From Parvibaculaceae bacterium (lineage in GTDB: Bacteria > Pseudomonadota > Alphaproteobacteria > Parvibaculales > Parvibaculaceae): a stretch of DNA of 64,000 nucleotides. The notes beneath the pieces are model-generated. The model was not told the origin of the DNA. It searched no databases and was given only the letters and a program-made list of their open reading frames with translations. Made by a program: the position numbers and the translations under genes. The number at the start of each line of letters is the position of its first letter. Positions within the stretch are counted from its first letter, which is position 1. Positions 9,527 to 18,695 of this stretch are shown piece after piece. The DNA lies in NCBI GenBank assembly GCA_028283765.1, contig JAPWJY010000008.1, positions 1,369,001 through 1,433,000 on the forward strand. Reading direction: 5' to 3'.

Positions 9527-10717
9527 ATGGAGTTCGGGTTCACCGCAGCAGATGAAGCCTTCCGGATGGAAGTCAGGGATTTCTTCCAGACGCAATATCC
9601 CCGGGAAGTCATCGACAAGATCAACCGGGGATATTCTCCTTCGAAGGAAGATTATCAGCACTCGGAGCGCGCTCTGGCGGCGCGCGGCTGGCTTGCGGTC
9701 AACTGGCCCCGGGAATTCGGCGGTACCGGCTGGACGGCGAACCAGAAATATATCTTTGACGAGGAACTGGAGCGTGCGGGCGCGCTCAATGTCGTGCCGA
9801 TGGGTCTGCTCTATGTCGGCCCCGTGATCTATACATTCGGAACCGACGAACAAAAGAAACGCTGGCTGCCCGGCATTCTGCAAAGCACCGTCTTCTGGGC
9901 TCAGGGATATTCCGAACCGGGCTCAGGCTCGGATCTTGCCTCGCTTCAATGTGCGGCGGTTTGCGATGGCGATGATTATATCGTCAATGGCACCAAGATA
10001 TGGACCAGTCAGGCGCAACATGCCGACTGGATTTTCTGCCTGTTGCGCACGGATAATGCGGGCCGGAAACAGGAAGGCATCACCTTCCTTTGTATCGACA
10101 TGACCACGCCCGGCGTGAGCGTGAAACCGATCGTCACGATCGACGGCAAGCACGTTCTCAACAGCGTCGAGTTTGCCGATGTGCGGGTTCCCATGGCGAA
10201 CCGGATCGGCGAGGAGGGCAAGGGCTGGGATTATGCCAATTACCTGCTTGGCCATGAGCGCACCTCCTACGCCCATGTCGCAGGCAAGCGCAAGCTGTTG
10301 CGGGAAATAAGGGAAGCGGCCAGCACCACCGGCGATGGCAGCCTTGCCCATGAGGCTGCTTTTCTCACCCGGCTGGCCGCGCTGGAAGCGCGCCTCGACG
10401 CTCTTGAAATCACCGTGCTGAGAACTCTGGCCTCCGTCTCGGAAGGCGGGTCGCCAGGCGATGAATCCTCCATCCTCAAGGTAATCGCCACGGAACTGGC
10501 GCAGGACATCACGGAACTGGGGGCTGAATCTTTCGGCTATTATGGCCTGATCAGCTTTCCCGATTCCGCCACGCCGCCATGGGCGGGCAATACGCCCGTG
10601 CCAGCCGGAGCCGCGCCCGCCGTGGCCCGCTATCTGGGCACGCGCGCCCAGTCGATTTATGGCGGCTCAAACGAAATCCAGAAGAACATTATCGCGCGGC
10701 GGATATTGAAGCTGTAG
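9527..10717 (+). CDS. Acyl-CoA dehydrogenase family protein
   Basis: FAD-dependent enzyme introducing an alpha-beta double bond into an acyl-CoA. The full three-domain architecture is present in 396 residues. The N-terminal helical domain (MEFGFTAADEAFRMEVRDFF) is followed by the middle beta domain (GYSEPGSGSDLASL, then NGTKIWTSQAQHAD), and the C-terminal helical domain ends in IYGGSNEIQKNIIARRILKL. The position that holds the catalytic glutamate in medium-chain enzymes (YEGT) is glycine here (YGGS), so the base must come from elsewhere, as in several FadE-type families. AGGGGAAGG lies upstream of the ATG. The substrate is unknown and there is no obvious operon partner. Confidence 0.93.
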   Translation: MEFGFTAADEAFRMEVRDFFQTQYPREVIDKINRGYSPSKEDYQHSERALAARGWLAVNWPREFGGTGWTANQKYIFDEELERAGALNVVPMGLLYVGPVIYTFGTDEQKKRWLPGILQSTVFWAQGYSEPGSGSDLASLQCAAVCDGDDYIVNGTKIWTSQAQHADWIFCLLRTDNAGRKQEGITFLCIDMTTPGVSVKPIVTIDGKHVLNSVEFADVRVPMANRIGEEGKGWDYANYLLGHERTSYAHVAGKRKLLREIREAASTTGDGSLAHEAAFLTRLAALEARLDALEITVLRTLASVSEGGSPGDESSILKVIATELAQDITELGAESFGYYGLISFPDSATPPWAGNTPVPAGAAPAVARYLGTRAQSIYGGSNEIQKNIIARRILKL

Positions 10718-10805
10718 GCGGGGGCACCCCACGGTTTTTATGTCGTTTTCCCGATTCCTGGACTAAAAGAGGTGGAGTTGAGGATCGCATAAAAGTGGGG
10801 TTGTT

Positions 10806-11450
10806 TTGAAGAACTTCAGCCGGGACCATGTCACTCTGGCGGCGATGCTGGCCGCAGTTGCGGGCTATGTCGATGCAGTGGGTTTTATCGAGTTGAATGG
10901 CCTGTTCGTGTCCTTCATGAGTGGCAATTCGACCCGTCTGAGCACCAATATCGCGCTTGGCCACTGGTACATCGCGAGCCGGGTAGGGACGTTGATTCTG
11001 CTTTTCATCATCGGTTCGGGCTTTGGCGCGCTGATTGCCCATTTCGGCGGGCCGACGCGCCAGAGGCGTGTTTTGTTCGTTGAGGCGGCGCTGCTGGCTG
11101 TGGCGGCCATATGCCATGGCTCGGCCTTCTCCTTCATTTCCATTCCGGCGATGGTGCTGGCGATGGGGGTGGAAAATGCGGTTTTCTTCAAGGAAGGGGA
11201 CACAAGCGTCGGCCTCACCTATATGACGGGCGCGGTGGTGAAGGTTGGGCAACGTCTGGCGCTTGCACTGGTTGGCGAGGCGCGTTGGGGCTGGGTATCG
11301 CATCTCCTGTTATGGCTCTCGCTTTGCGCAGGCGCGATCACAGGCACGCTCGTCTATGGCTGGCTGGGCATGAATTGTCTGTGGCTGCCCGGCATCGCTG
11401 CCTTTACCCTCGGCTGCATCATTGTGCGGCCCCGGTTCCAGTTCGCGTGA
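10806..11450 (+). CDS. DUF1275 (YoaK-like) membrane protein
   Basis: A 214-residue integral membrane protein with about six predicted helices. The opening segment LAAMLAAVAGYVDAVGFIELNGLFVSFMSGNST is the hallmark of the DUF1275 family, whose function is not established. The predicted start is TTG at 10806, 6 bases after a GGGG tract. The next in-frame methionine would cut into the conserved first helix. It lies 88 bases after the acyl-CoA dehydrogenase on the same strand and 79 bases before the HlyD gene. Confidence 0.85.
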   Translation: MKNFSRDHVTLAAMLAAVAGYVDAVGFIELNGLFVSFMSGNSTRLSTNIALGHWYIASRVGTLILLFIIGSGFGALIAHFGGPTRQRRVLFVEAALLAVAAICHGSAFSFISIPAMVLAMGVENAVFFKEGDTSVGLTYMTGAVVKVGQRLALALVGEARWGWVSHLLLWLSLCAGAITGTLVYGWLGMNCLWLPGIAAFTLGCIIVRPRFQFA

Positions 11451-11529
11451 GCCTCATCCTGTTAATTAAAAGGCAAGTAAATCCGTCTAGACAGTTCTGC
11501 CATGGGTATTTCCAGGCAGAGGTCGGCCA

Positions 11530-12780
11530 ATGGGTGAGTCATTCTTCCGCGAGGAAGTGATCCTTGCCCGGCGCAGAGTCCATGGCGAGGTGATCCTGAC
11601 GGCGCCCCCCGGGATCTGGGCCGGGGCTCTCGTTTTTGCGCTTTTCATGATGGTGCTTGGGCTTATCCTCGTCTTCGGCACTTTCACACGCCGGGAAAGG
11701 GTGACGGGCTATCTCAGTCCGGCAGGCGGCATCACCAGAATCTATGCTCCCCAACCAGGTGTCGTCACGGCATTCCCTCTCACTGAAGGCATGCTGGTCG
11801 CCAGGGGAGATCTGCTCTTCACGATTGAAGGCAAACGCTATCGGACCGCCGAAAGCGGAGATGCCAGCGAGGACGTGGTGAAGGCGCTGGACCGCCAGGA
11901 GGGTTTTCTTTCTGAAAGAATAGACCGGCAGGTGAAGCTGATGACGGCACGCACCGGTCATTACCGCGATCTGGCTGAAAAGATGGCCAGTGAGGTGCGC
12001 GCCCTAGAGGATCAGATGGACCAACAGCGTCATATTCTGGCGCTGGTGCGCGAAGACCACGAAGCCGCGCGCGTACTGGTGGAAAAAGGGCATGCAACGC
12101 GGACCGGTTTGCGGCGCCTGCAACAGCAGGTGGTCGCTCATGAGCAGCACCTCAAGGAACTTGAGACGGAGCATTCCGCAAAAAAGATAAATCTTGCCCG
12201 CAATGCCTATGAGGCGGCCCAGTCACCTGCTCTTGTTGATGACCAGATTGCGCAACTGAAGATCTCCGTCGAGGAAATCCGCCAGCGGATCATAGAGATG
12301 GAAACAAAGAGAACGATAACCATCCGCGCACCGGTTGCGGGCCGGGTGTCCTTCCTTCAGGCGGCAACAGGCGCAGTCGTCGGCCAGCACATCCCTTTGC
12401 TGTCTCTCGTTCCCGAGCCCTGCGAACTTCTGGCTGAGCTTTATGTGCCGAGCCGGGCTACAGCTTTTATCGAGGTTGGTCAGGAGGTACGCCTTTTTTA
12501 CGATCCCTATCCATTCCAGAAATATGGTTCTTTTGCCGGGCATATTGTCGAGGTAGCTGATTCACCCCTCTCCCCGTCAGAGATCAACGGCGTCGTGAAA
12601 AGTGACCAGCCCTGCTACAGGGTCAAGGTCAGTCTCGATCATCAGCATGTGAATGCCTATGGCGTCAGCTATCCCTTGCGTCCCGGCACTGCATTGAGCG
12701 CTGACATCATTGTGGATCGCAGGCCGTTTTATGAATGGGCCCTTGATCCTTTTTACAGCCTGAAAGGCCGGATGAGCTGA
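11530..12780 (+). CDS. HlyD-family secretion adaptor (membrane fusion protein)
   Basis: Periplasmic adaptor of a type I secretion or peptide-export system. It has a short cytoplasmic N-terminus, one transmembrane helix at about residues 30-55 (GALVFALFMMVLGLILVFG), a split lipoyl/barrel-sandwich domain (YAPQPGVVTAFPLTEGMLVARGDLL, later IRAPVAGRVSFLQAATG), and a long heptad-rich coiled coil between about residues 110 and 255. The C-terminal beta-barrel region contains YDPYPFQKYGSFAGHI. The 416-residue length and layout resemble CvaA of the colicin V exporter. It is followed immediately (TGA then ATG, no gap) by the peptidase-ABC exporter, so the two are translationally coupled. Confidence 0.9.
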   Translation: MGESFFREEVILARRRVHGEVILTAPPGIWAGALVFALFMMVLGLILVFGTFTRRERVTGYLSPAGGITRIYAPQPGVVTAFPLTEGMLVARGDLLFTIEGKRYRTAESGDASEDVVKALDRQEGFLSERIDRQVKLMTARTGHYRDLAEKMASEVRALEDQMDQQRHILALVREDHEAARVLVEKGHATRTGLRRLQQQVVAHEQHLKELETEHSAKKINLARNAYEAAQSPALVDDQIAQLKISVEEIRQRIIEMETKRTITIRAPVAGRVSFLQAATGAVVGQHIPLLSLVPEPCELLAELYVPSRATAFIEVGQEVRLFYDPYPFQKYGSFAGHIVEVADSPLSPSEINGVVKSDQPCYRVKVSLDHQHVNAYGVSYPLRPGTALSADIIVDRRPFYEWALDPFYSLKGRMS

Positions 12781-14889
12781 ATGACGCATTCGCTCGATCC
12801 GCTTCATTTTCTGCGGCGCAGCCAGGTACCGATGATTTATCAGACGGAAGCGGCGGAATGCGGACTGGCCTGCCTTGCCATGGTGGCGAATTTCCATGGC
12901 CATGATCTGGATCTGATCTCCCTGCGCCAGCGCTTTTCAACATCCATGACAGGTCTCAAGCTGACTGAAATGCTTCGTCACGCGCGCTCGCTCGGGTTGA
13001 CGTCCCGTTCCTTGCGGCTTGAACCAGAAGATCTGAAAAAACTCTCCACGCCCGCTATCCTGCATTGGGACATGAACCATTTCGTTGTCCTGACGCGGGT
13101 GACCTCGAAATGGATTTACATCAACAATCCCGCCACGGGTATGCGCCGCTACAGGCAACGCGAAGCCGGCAGGCATTTTACCGGCGTAGCGATGGAGTTT
13201 GCCCCGGCAATGACGTTCGCGCCGAGGCGGGAACGAAACAAACTCTCGTTGACATCGCTATGGAGCCGTTCGTCCGGCATGAGCCGGGCGCTTGCCATAG
13301 GGGCCGTCTATACGCTGGTGCTGCAATGCCTTGGCCTGCTCAGTCCGTTTTACGTTCAGCTTGTGATCGACGAGGCCATCATAAAGCGTGATGGCGATCT
13401 GCTGCTGGTGCTTGCCTGTGCGTTTGCCGGTCTCATTGCCATTTCAACATTTGCCAGTGCCTTGCGCGATTATGCGATTTTACATATTGGCAACCGGCTC
13501 GGATTCCAGATGTCGGCCAATCTGTTCCGTCATCTGTTGTACCTTCCGCTTTCCTATTTCGAACGCCGGAATCTGGGCGATATTATTTCCCGCTTCGGTT
13601 CTCTGGAGCCAATCCGCCAGACCATGACGACGGTTGTCATCGCCTCTTTCGCGGATGGTCTTCTGGTCGTTTCCACATTCTGCGTCATGGTTTTTTATGA
13701 TCTGAAACTTGCCGCCATCGTGCTCGCGTCCGTCATGCTTTACGTCCTGTTGCGTCTGGTTCTGTTCATGCCGTTCCGGCAACTGAACGAGGCGGAGATC
13801 ATGCAATCGGCCAGACAATCCACGATCTTCATGGAGACGATCCGCAGCATCCAGAGCATCAAGATATTTTCCCGCGAGACCGAGCGCCAGGCATTGTGGG
13901 AAAATGCCTATGCCCGGCAGATCAATGCCGGCGCGCGCTCGACAATGCTGGGCATTTCATTCCAGTCGATAAATGCGCTGCTGGCCGGGCTGGAAAATAT
14001 TCTCGTTGTTTATTTTGCGGCGCTGCTGATCCTTGCGGATGGCTTCACCATCGGGATGCTTTCCGCGTTCATGGCCTACAAGGGACAGTTTTCGGAAAAA
14101 TCGCGCAACCTCATCGAGGCGGGAGTCCAGTATTATCTGTTGTCGCTCCATCTGCACAGGCTTTCCGACATCGCCTTGGCCGAGCCGGAATTTTCCCCAC
14201 GCGATCTGACGGTCTACGGACGGGAAATGAAGGGAAAGATCGAGGTGCGGAAATGCAGCTTTCGCTATTCAGAAAGCGATCCCTATATCTTCACGAATAT
14301 GAATCTTGTCGTTTCAGCCGGTGAATATGTTGTCCTTGCAGGGCCTTCCGGCTGCGGCAAGACCACTTTGCTGAAAATGATGATGGGGCTGCTGCTGCCG
14401 GAGGAAGGAAACGTCCATGTCGACGATATGCCGCTCCGCCAGTACGGGCTGGCGAATTATCGCGCCCATGTTGCCGCCGTCATGCAGGAAGATCATTTGA
14501 TGAGCGGCTCCATCGCGCGCAATATCGCCTGCTTCGACAGCGAGATGGATTTCGGGCGGATCAGCGAATGCGCGAAAGCGGCAAATTTACATGAGGAAAT
14601 CATGCAGATGCCGATGGGTTATGAATCCCTGATCGGCGATATGGGGACAATTCTTTCTGGCGGACAGAGACAGCGTCTGCTGATCGCGCGCGCGCTTTAC
14701 CGGCGTCCGGCCATTCTGTTTCTGGATGAGGGCACGGCCAATCTGGATCTTGAAAGCGAGCGAAGGATTTCACAAACGCTCCAGGCCATGCAGATCACCC
14801 GTATTGGCGTAGCTCACCGCCCGGAGATGATAAGATCGGCGGACCGGGTGATCTCCATGCCCGCCCCGTCAGCTTCCGCCAGTGCATGA
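12781..14889 (+). CDS. Peptidase-containing ABC exporter (C39 type, CvaB-like)
   Basis: Exports a peptide and, in this family, removes its double-glycine leader. Domains: N-terminal C39 peptidase (residues 1-145), six-helix ABC membrane domain (about 165-440), and an ATPase domain with Walker A GPSGCGKTTLLK, signature LSGGQRQRLL and Walker B ILFLDEG. In the peptidase, Q21, C27 (EAAECGLACLAM) and H100 (MNHFVVL) are present. The position of the catalytic aspartate (DPA in relatives) reads NNPATG, so it is N116. No double-glycine precursor is recognisable in the gaps around the two genes. The partner is the HlyD adaptor just upstream; the outer-membrane channel must be encoded elsewhere. Confidence 0.92.
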   Translation: MTHSLDPLHFLRRSQVPMIYQTEAAECGLACLAMVANFHGHDLDLISLRQRFSTSMTGLKLTEMLRHARSLGLTSRSLRLEPEDLKKLSTPAILHWDMNHFVVLTRVTSKWIYINNPATGMRRYRQREAGRHFTGVAMEFAPAMTFAPRRERNKLSLTSLWSRSSGMSRALAIGAVYTLVLQCLGLLSPFYVQLVIDEAIIKRDGDLLLVLACAFAGLIAISTFASALRDYAILHIGNRLGFQMSANLFRHLLYLPLSYFERRNLGDIISRFGSLEPIRQTMTTVVIASFADGLLVVSTFCVMVFYDLKLAAIVLASVMLYVLLRLVLFMPFRQLNEAEIMQSARQSTIFMETIRSIQSIKIFSRETERQALWENAYARQINAGARSTMLGISFQSINALLAGLENILVVYFAALLILADGFTIGMLSAFMAYKGQFSEKSRNLIEAGVQYYLLSLHLHRLSDIALAEPEFSPRDLTVYGREMKGKIEVRKCSFRYSESDPYIFTNMNLVVSAGEYVVLAGPSGCGKTTLLKMMMGLLLPEEGNVHVDDMPLRQYGLANYRAHVAAVMQEDHLMSGSIARNIACFDSEMDFGRISECAKAANLHEEIMQMPMGYESLIGDMGTILSGGQRQRLLIARALYRRPAILFLDEGTANLDLESERRISQTLQAMQITRIGVAHRPEMIRSADRVISMPAPSASASA

Positions 14890-14904
14890 TGATGGAGAGG
14901 GCTC

Positions 14905-15864
14905 TCAGGGCTTTGGAAAATAGGCCGGGAGCAACCGCCACATCAGCCACTCGCCGGGTTGGGCGCGGATATATTTCCCAAGTTCGGCGGCGATAAGTTT
15001 CATCAGCCGTTCGACGGCCTCGCTGCGGGTTTCACCCGGCAGGGGAGCGCAGGAAAGAGGCGCGCGGAAATGCAATGTTTCATGGCCTTTGCTGGTGCGG
15101 AAAAGAGCGCAGATGACAAGGGTGGCGGAGGTCACGACGGCCAGCCTGACCGGTCCCGACGAAAGGTGGAGCCGGTGCCCGAACAGGTTCACCTGCGTGC
15201 TCACGCCAAAATGGGGCGGCAGGTCGATGGGCGTCAGCAGAGCACCGCCGCGTCGCAAGGTGGAAAGCGCCTTCACTGCCGAAGAGCGGTCGCTGTGGCG
15301 CAGCACGGTGAAGCGGCCCGTATATTGTGACAGGTGACGGAATGCCCGCCTTTCCATGTCCGTTTCTTCCAGTCGTCGAAAGAGGGCGGCATCACGCTCC
15401 GGCCCCAGAAGCTCCGCCAGTTTGGCACCGGCGGACATGAATGAGCCCATATGAATGCCGAGAATGACAATCGGCCCCTTGAGGGTGCGAAAGAAAATAT
15501 CGATCCCGGCATGATCGTAATTGATGGCAGAGAGACGTTGCCGGGTTGCGTCCGGATCCCCATAGGCAAGCAGCGCATAGTCGCACCAGAAACGGGTACC
15601 TGCGCTGAACGCGTCAAGCGCAATCCCATGCGCCCTTTCTTCGGATTCCGACAGGAAATCGGCGATCAGGCGCGTCATCTGCCTGAGGTCTGGTTTCCAG
15701 AATGTTCTGTAGAGAAACGATCCGGCCTGGTCAAGGAGCCATGATAGGCGCCTGGAAGGCATATGCCGCAGAATATTGCAGCAAAATGCCGCCCATTTTT
15801 CTGCTGAAAAAGAAAAGGGTAGTGGGCCCGGAAAGTCTCGAGCCTTGAGAAATATGCGGCGCAT
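14905..15864 (-). CDS. Lipid A biosynthesis lauroyl acyltransferase-like (LpxL/LPLAT) protein
   Basis: A 319-residue protein resembling the LpxL/HtrB lysophospholipid acyltransferase superfamily, which transfers acyl chains on the inner-membrane surface. Supporting segments are GPIVILGIHMGSFMSAG (position of the HX4D/E motif), the following RRLEETDMERRAF, a GALLTPIDLPP block, and the C-terminal GEWLMWRLLPAYF. The acidic residue expected five positions after the histidine is methionine here, so activity is doubtful. The start is uncertain: 15864 avoids overlap with cysW, but no strong ribosome site is visible. It is convergent with the exporter gene, so it is probably not part of that operon. 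Confidence 0.65.
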   Translation of the reverse strand: MRRIFLKARDFPGPLPFSFSAEKWAAFCCNILRHMPSRRLSWLLDQAGSFLYRTFWKPDLRQMTRLIADFLSESEERAHGIALDAFSAGTRFWCDYALLAYGDPDATRQRLSAINYDHAGIDIFFRTLKGPIVILGIHMGSFMSAGAKLAELLGPERDAALFRRLEETDMERRAFRHLSQYTGRFTVLRHSDRSSAVKALSTLRRGGALLTPIDLPPHFGVSTQVNLFGHRLHLSSGPVRLAVVTSATLVICALFRTSKGHETLHFRAPLSCAPLPGETRSEAVERLMKLIAAELGKYIRAQPGEWLMWRLLPAYFPKP

Positions 15865-15887
15865 GGGGGAATGATGCAGGGGAAAGA

Positions 15888-16757
15888 TTAATCTTTCCTG
15901 TCGGGACGTGATGCGATCGCCTGGCCAGCTTCGTGGCCATAACGCTCGACCAGCCATTTCGCCACCAGCGTGACAAGCGCAATGGCGGCGAGAAGGGTGG
16001 AGGCGGCGAATGCGCCCACGACATTATAATCGTTGAACAGAAGCTCGATCTGCAAGGGCAGGGTGTTGGTCTGGCCCCGGATGGAGCCGGAAACCACGGA
16101 GACGGCGCCGAATTCGCCCATGGCGCGCGCATTGCACAGGATCACGCCATAGAGCAGCGACCATCTGATGTTGGGAAGCGTAACCCGGAAAAACATCTGA
16201 AGGCCATTGGCCCCCAGCGACATGGCGGCTTCCTCGTCATCGCTCCCCTGGGTCTGCATGTGCTGGATCAGTTCATGGGCGACAAAGGGCGTGGTGACGA
16301 ACAGGCTGACGAGAATGATGGCCGGGATGGCGAACATGACCTGAAGACCATGCGCATTGAGAAAGGTGCCCCAGAACCCCTGCATGCCATAGAGAAAAAG
16401 ATAGGCCACGCCGACGACGATAGGCGAGATGGAAAAGGGCAGCTCGATCAATGATATGAGCGCCTGCCTGCCGGGAAACTCGAAGCGCGTGATCGCCCAT
16501 GCGGCGCAAAGCCCGAAAATGATATTGACCGGCAGCACGATCAGGGCCGTCAGCAGGGTGAGCCAGACGGAATTGAGCGTGTCGGGCTCCATGATTTTCT
16601 CAAGATAGGCGTCAACGCCCATCGAGAAGGCGCTGGTGAAGATGAGCACGATGGGCAGGCCGATGATGAGAAGAGCCAGCGCGCCGCCTGTCGCGATCAG
16701 CGGCCATTTGATCCAGGGGCGGGAGCCCACCCGGTGAGGACGGTCAGATACGATCAT
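15888..16757 (-). CDS. cysW: Sulfate ABC transporter permease CysW
   Basis: Second inner-membrane permease of the sulfate/thiosulfate importer. The 289-residue protein has about six helices and the binding-protein-dependent transport (EAA) loop, EEAAMSLGANGLQMFFRVTLPNI. The segment GEFGAVSVVSGSIRGQTNTLPL is characteristic of CysW. I place the start at ATG 16757, which overlaps the cysT stop as ATGA and has GAGGGCGG upstream, so the two are translationally coupled. An upstream in-frame ATG at 16784 would overlap further. The ATPase gene cysA, normally next, is not here; the next gene on this strand is the acyltransferase-like gene. Confidence 0.95.
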   Translation of the reverse strand: MIVSDRPHRVGSRPWIKWPLIATGGALALLIIGLPIVLIFTSAFSMGVDAYLEKIMEPDTLNSVWLTLLTALIVLPVNIIFGLCAAWAITRFEFPGRQALISLIELPFSISPIVVGVAYLFLYGMQGFWGTFLNAHGLQVMFAIPAIILVSLFVTTPFVAHELIQHMQTQGSDDEEAAMSLGANGLQMFFRVTLPNIRWSLLYGVILCNARAMGEFGAVSVVSGSIRGQTNTLPLQIELLFNDYNVVGAFAASTLLAAIALVTLVAKWLVERYGHEAGQAIASRPDRKD

Positions 16758-17584
16758 TCCGCCCTCATGTAGCGCAGATGCCATGACTGGATGGCATTGG
16801 TGACGAGAAGCAGCACGAACGAGATGACCAGCAGCACGGTGGCGTAGGCGGCAGCGGCGGGATAGTCGAACTCCTCAAGCCGGATGAAAACCAGCAGCGC
16901 CGTGATCTCCGTCTTCATCGGCAGATTCCCTGCGATGAAGATGACGGCGCCGAATTCCCCAAGGCTGCGGGCGAAGGAGAGCGAACAGCCAGCCAAGAAT
17001 GCCGGAAAGAATGCGGGAAAGAGCACGCGGGTGAAGACCTGCCGCCCGTTGCCGCCAAGCAGAAAACCGGCTTCCTCAAGTTCCGGATCGAGGTCCGCCA
17101 GCACCGGCTGCACGGTGCGCACCACGAACGGCAGGCTGGTGAACGTCATGGCCGCGACGATGCCCGCCTGCGTGTAGACGATCTTGACGCCCAATGGATC
17201 GAGATACTGGCCAACCCAGCCATTGCGGGCGAAAAGCGTGACGAGCGCGATACCGGCGACAGCGGTTGGCAGGGCGAAGGGAAGTTCGATGGCAGCATCG
17301 AGCAGTCGACGGCCAGGAAACTCGTAGCGCGAGAGAATCCACGCCAGCAGCAGGCCCAGCACCGCATTGATGGCGGTTGCCCAGGCAGCGGCCCCCAGCG
17401 TCACGCGATAGGATTCCAGCGCGCGCGGCGCGGTGACGATGGCCAGAAAATCATCAAGGCTCAGGCTGGCCGTCTTCAGCAGCAGGGCGGCTATCGGCAA
17501 CAGCACGATCAGCGTGACATAGGCGCCGGTGCAGCTCAGGGTCAGCCCAAAGCCGGGCAGGGCGTTTTTTCGGGCCTTCAACAT
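16754..17584 (-). CDS. cysT: Sulfate ABC transporter permease CysT (CysU)
   Basis: First inner-membrane permease of the sulfate/thiosulfate importer, 276 residues with about six helices. The segments ELPFALPTAVAGIALVTLF and SFARSLGEFGAVIFIAGNLP match CysT. The EAA loop is the EEAGFLLGGNGRQVFTRVLFP region. It lies between sbp and cysW on the minus strand. A hairpin with a T run separates it from sbp, which would let the binding protein be made in excess over the permeases. Confidence 0.95.
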   Translation of the reverse strand: MLKARKNALPGFGLTLSCTGAYVTLIVLLPIAALLLKTASLSLDDFLAIVTAPRALESYRVTLGAAAWATAINAVLGLLLAWILSRYEFPGRRLLDAAIELPFALPTAVAGIALVTLFARNGWVGQYLDPLGVKIVYTQAGIVAAMTFTSLPFVVRTVQPVLADLDPELEEAGFLLGGNGRQVFTRVLFPAFFPAFLAGCSLSFARSLGEFGAVIFIAGNLPMKTEITALLVFIRLEEFDYPAAAAYATVLLVISFVLLLVTNAIQSWHLRYMRAE

Positions 17585-17607
17585 GTTTGGCGTGCCGGAT
17601 ATTCCAT

Positions 17608-17642
17608 GAAAAACGGTCGCGCCATGTCTGGCACGACCGTTC
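17608..17642 (-). terminator. Intercistronic terminator/attenuator between sbp and cysT
   Basis: On the minus strand, arms AACGGTCG(T) and (G)CGACCGTT enclose a loop of about 13 bases and are followed by TTTTT. It lies 30 bases after the sbp stop and 24 bases before cysT. A leaky terminator at this place is a common way to produce more binding protein than permease. Confidence 0.7.
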
Positions 17643-17671
17643 CTGCAGTTCCAGTAAAACCCGCTGGCCTT

Positions 17672-18679
17672 TTATTGGCCGGTGAAGACCTGGTCGAGAT
17701 AGCCGCCCGATTTCAGGTAATCCTTGTTGACCTTGTCCCAGCCGCCGAAAACATCATTGACCGTGATCAGCTTTACGGAAGGGAATGTCTGGCCCGCCTT
17801 CGCCGCGACCGCCTTGTCATTGATGCGGTAGAAATGTTTGGCGATGATGGCTTGCGCTTCCGGCGAATAGAGGAAGTTCAGATAGGCCGTGGCGACAGCG
17901 CGCGAACCGCGCTGGTCGACAACCTTGTCCACCACCGCAACGGGAAACTCGGCCAGCAGGCTCACCGGCGGCGTCACCACCTCATAGCCGTCCTTGGCAT
18001 ATTCCTGCGCCACGCCATAGGCTTCCGCCTCGAACGTGATGAGCACGTCGCCGATTTCACGATTGGCGAATGTCGTGGTCGCGGCGCGCCCGCCGGTGTC
18101 GAACACCGGCACATTGGCGAGCAGGGCCTTGGCGAACTGGTTGGCCTTGGCCTGGTCGCCGCCAAACTTGTTCAGGGCATAGGCCGTGGCTGCCAGATAG
18201 GTGTAACGCCCGTTGCCGGAGGTTTTCGGATTGGGGAAAACCACCTGCACGCCCGGCTTCACCAGATCGCTCCAGTCATGGATGTTCTTCGGGTTGCCCT
18301 TGCGCACCAGAAAGACCGGCAGCGAGTAGAAGGGCGAGGCATTGTCGGGAAACTTCTTCTGCCAGTCGGCGGCGACGAGATCGCCCTTGTCATGCAGCAC
18401 CTGCACGTCGGTGACCTGATTGAAGGTCACGACATCGGCCTGAAGCCCTTCGAGGATGGCCCGCGCCTGCTTGGAAGAGCCGCCATGCGACTGCTCGACG
18501 TTGATGGCCTGGCCGGTCTTTGCCTGCCATTCCTTTGAAAATACCGGATTGAGGTCGACGAACAGCTCACGCGACACGTCGTAGGAGACGTTCAGGATGC
18601 TTGTCGGCTCCGCGGCATGGGCGGGCATGATTGCGGTCAGGCCCAGTCCAATCGCCAGACTCAGGGTTTTCCAGTTCAT
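17672..18679 (-). CDS. sbp: Sulfate ABC transporter substrate-binding protein
   Basis: Periplasmic binding protein of the sulfate importer. It has an N-terminal signal peptide (MNWKTLSLAIGLGLTAIMPAHA) with cleavage likely after AHA, then the family pattern LNVSYDVSRELF, EQSHGGSSKQARAI, VFLVRKGNPKNIHDWSDL and GDVLITFEAEAY. At 335 residues it has the length of Sbp/CysP. I use the ATG at 18679, where the signal peptide starts cleanly; an in-frame ATG at 18703 would add eight residues and overlap the palindrome upstream. Sbp and CysP cannot be separated by eye. First gene of the sbp-cysT-cysW operon. Confidence 0.95.
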   Translation of the reverse strand: MNWKTLSLAIGLGLTAIMPAHAAEPTSILNVSYDVSRELFVDLNPVFSKEWQAKTGQAINVEQSHGGSSKQARAILEGLQADVVTFNQVTDVQVLHDKGDLVAADWQKKFPDNASPFYSLPVFLVRKGNPKNIHDWSDLVKPGVQVVFPNPKTSGNGRYTYLAATAYALNKFGGDQAKANQFAKALLANVPVFDTGGRAATTTFANREIGDVLITFEAEAYGVAQEYAKDGYEVVTPPVSLLAEFPVAVVDKVVDQRGSRAVATAYLNFLYSPEAQAIIAKHFYRINDKAVAAKAGQTFPSVKLITVNDVFGGWDKVNKDYLKSGGYLDQVFTGQ

Positions 18680-18695
18680 CGATGTTCCTCGAAAC

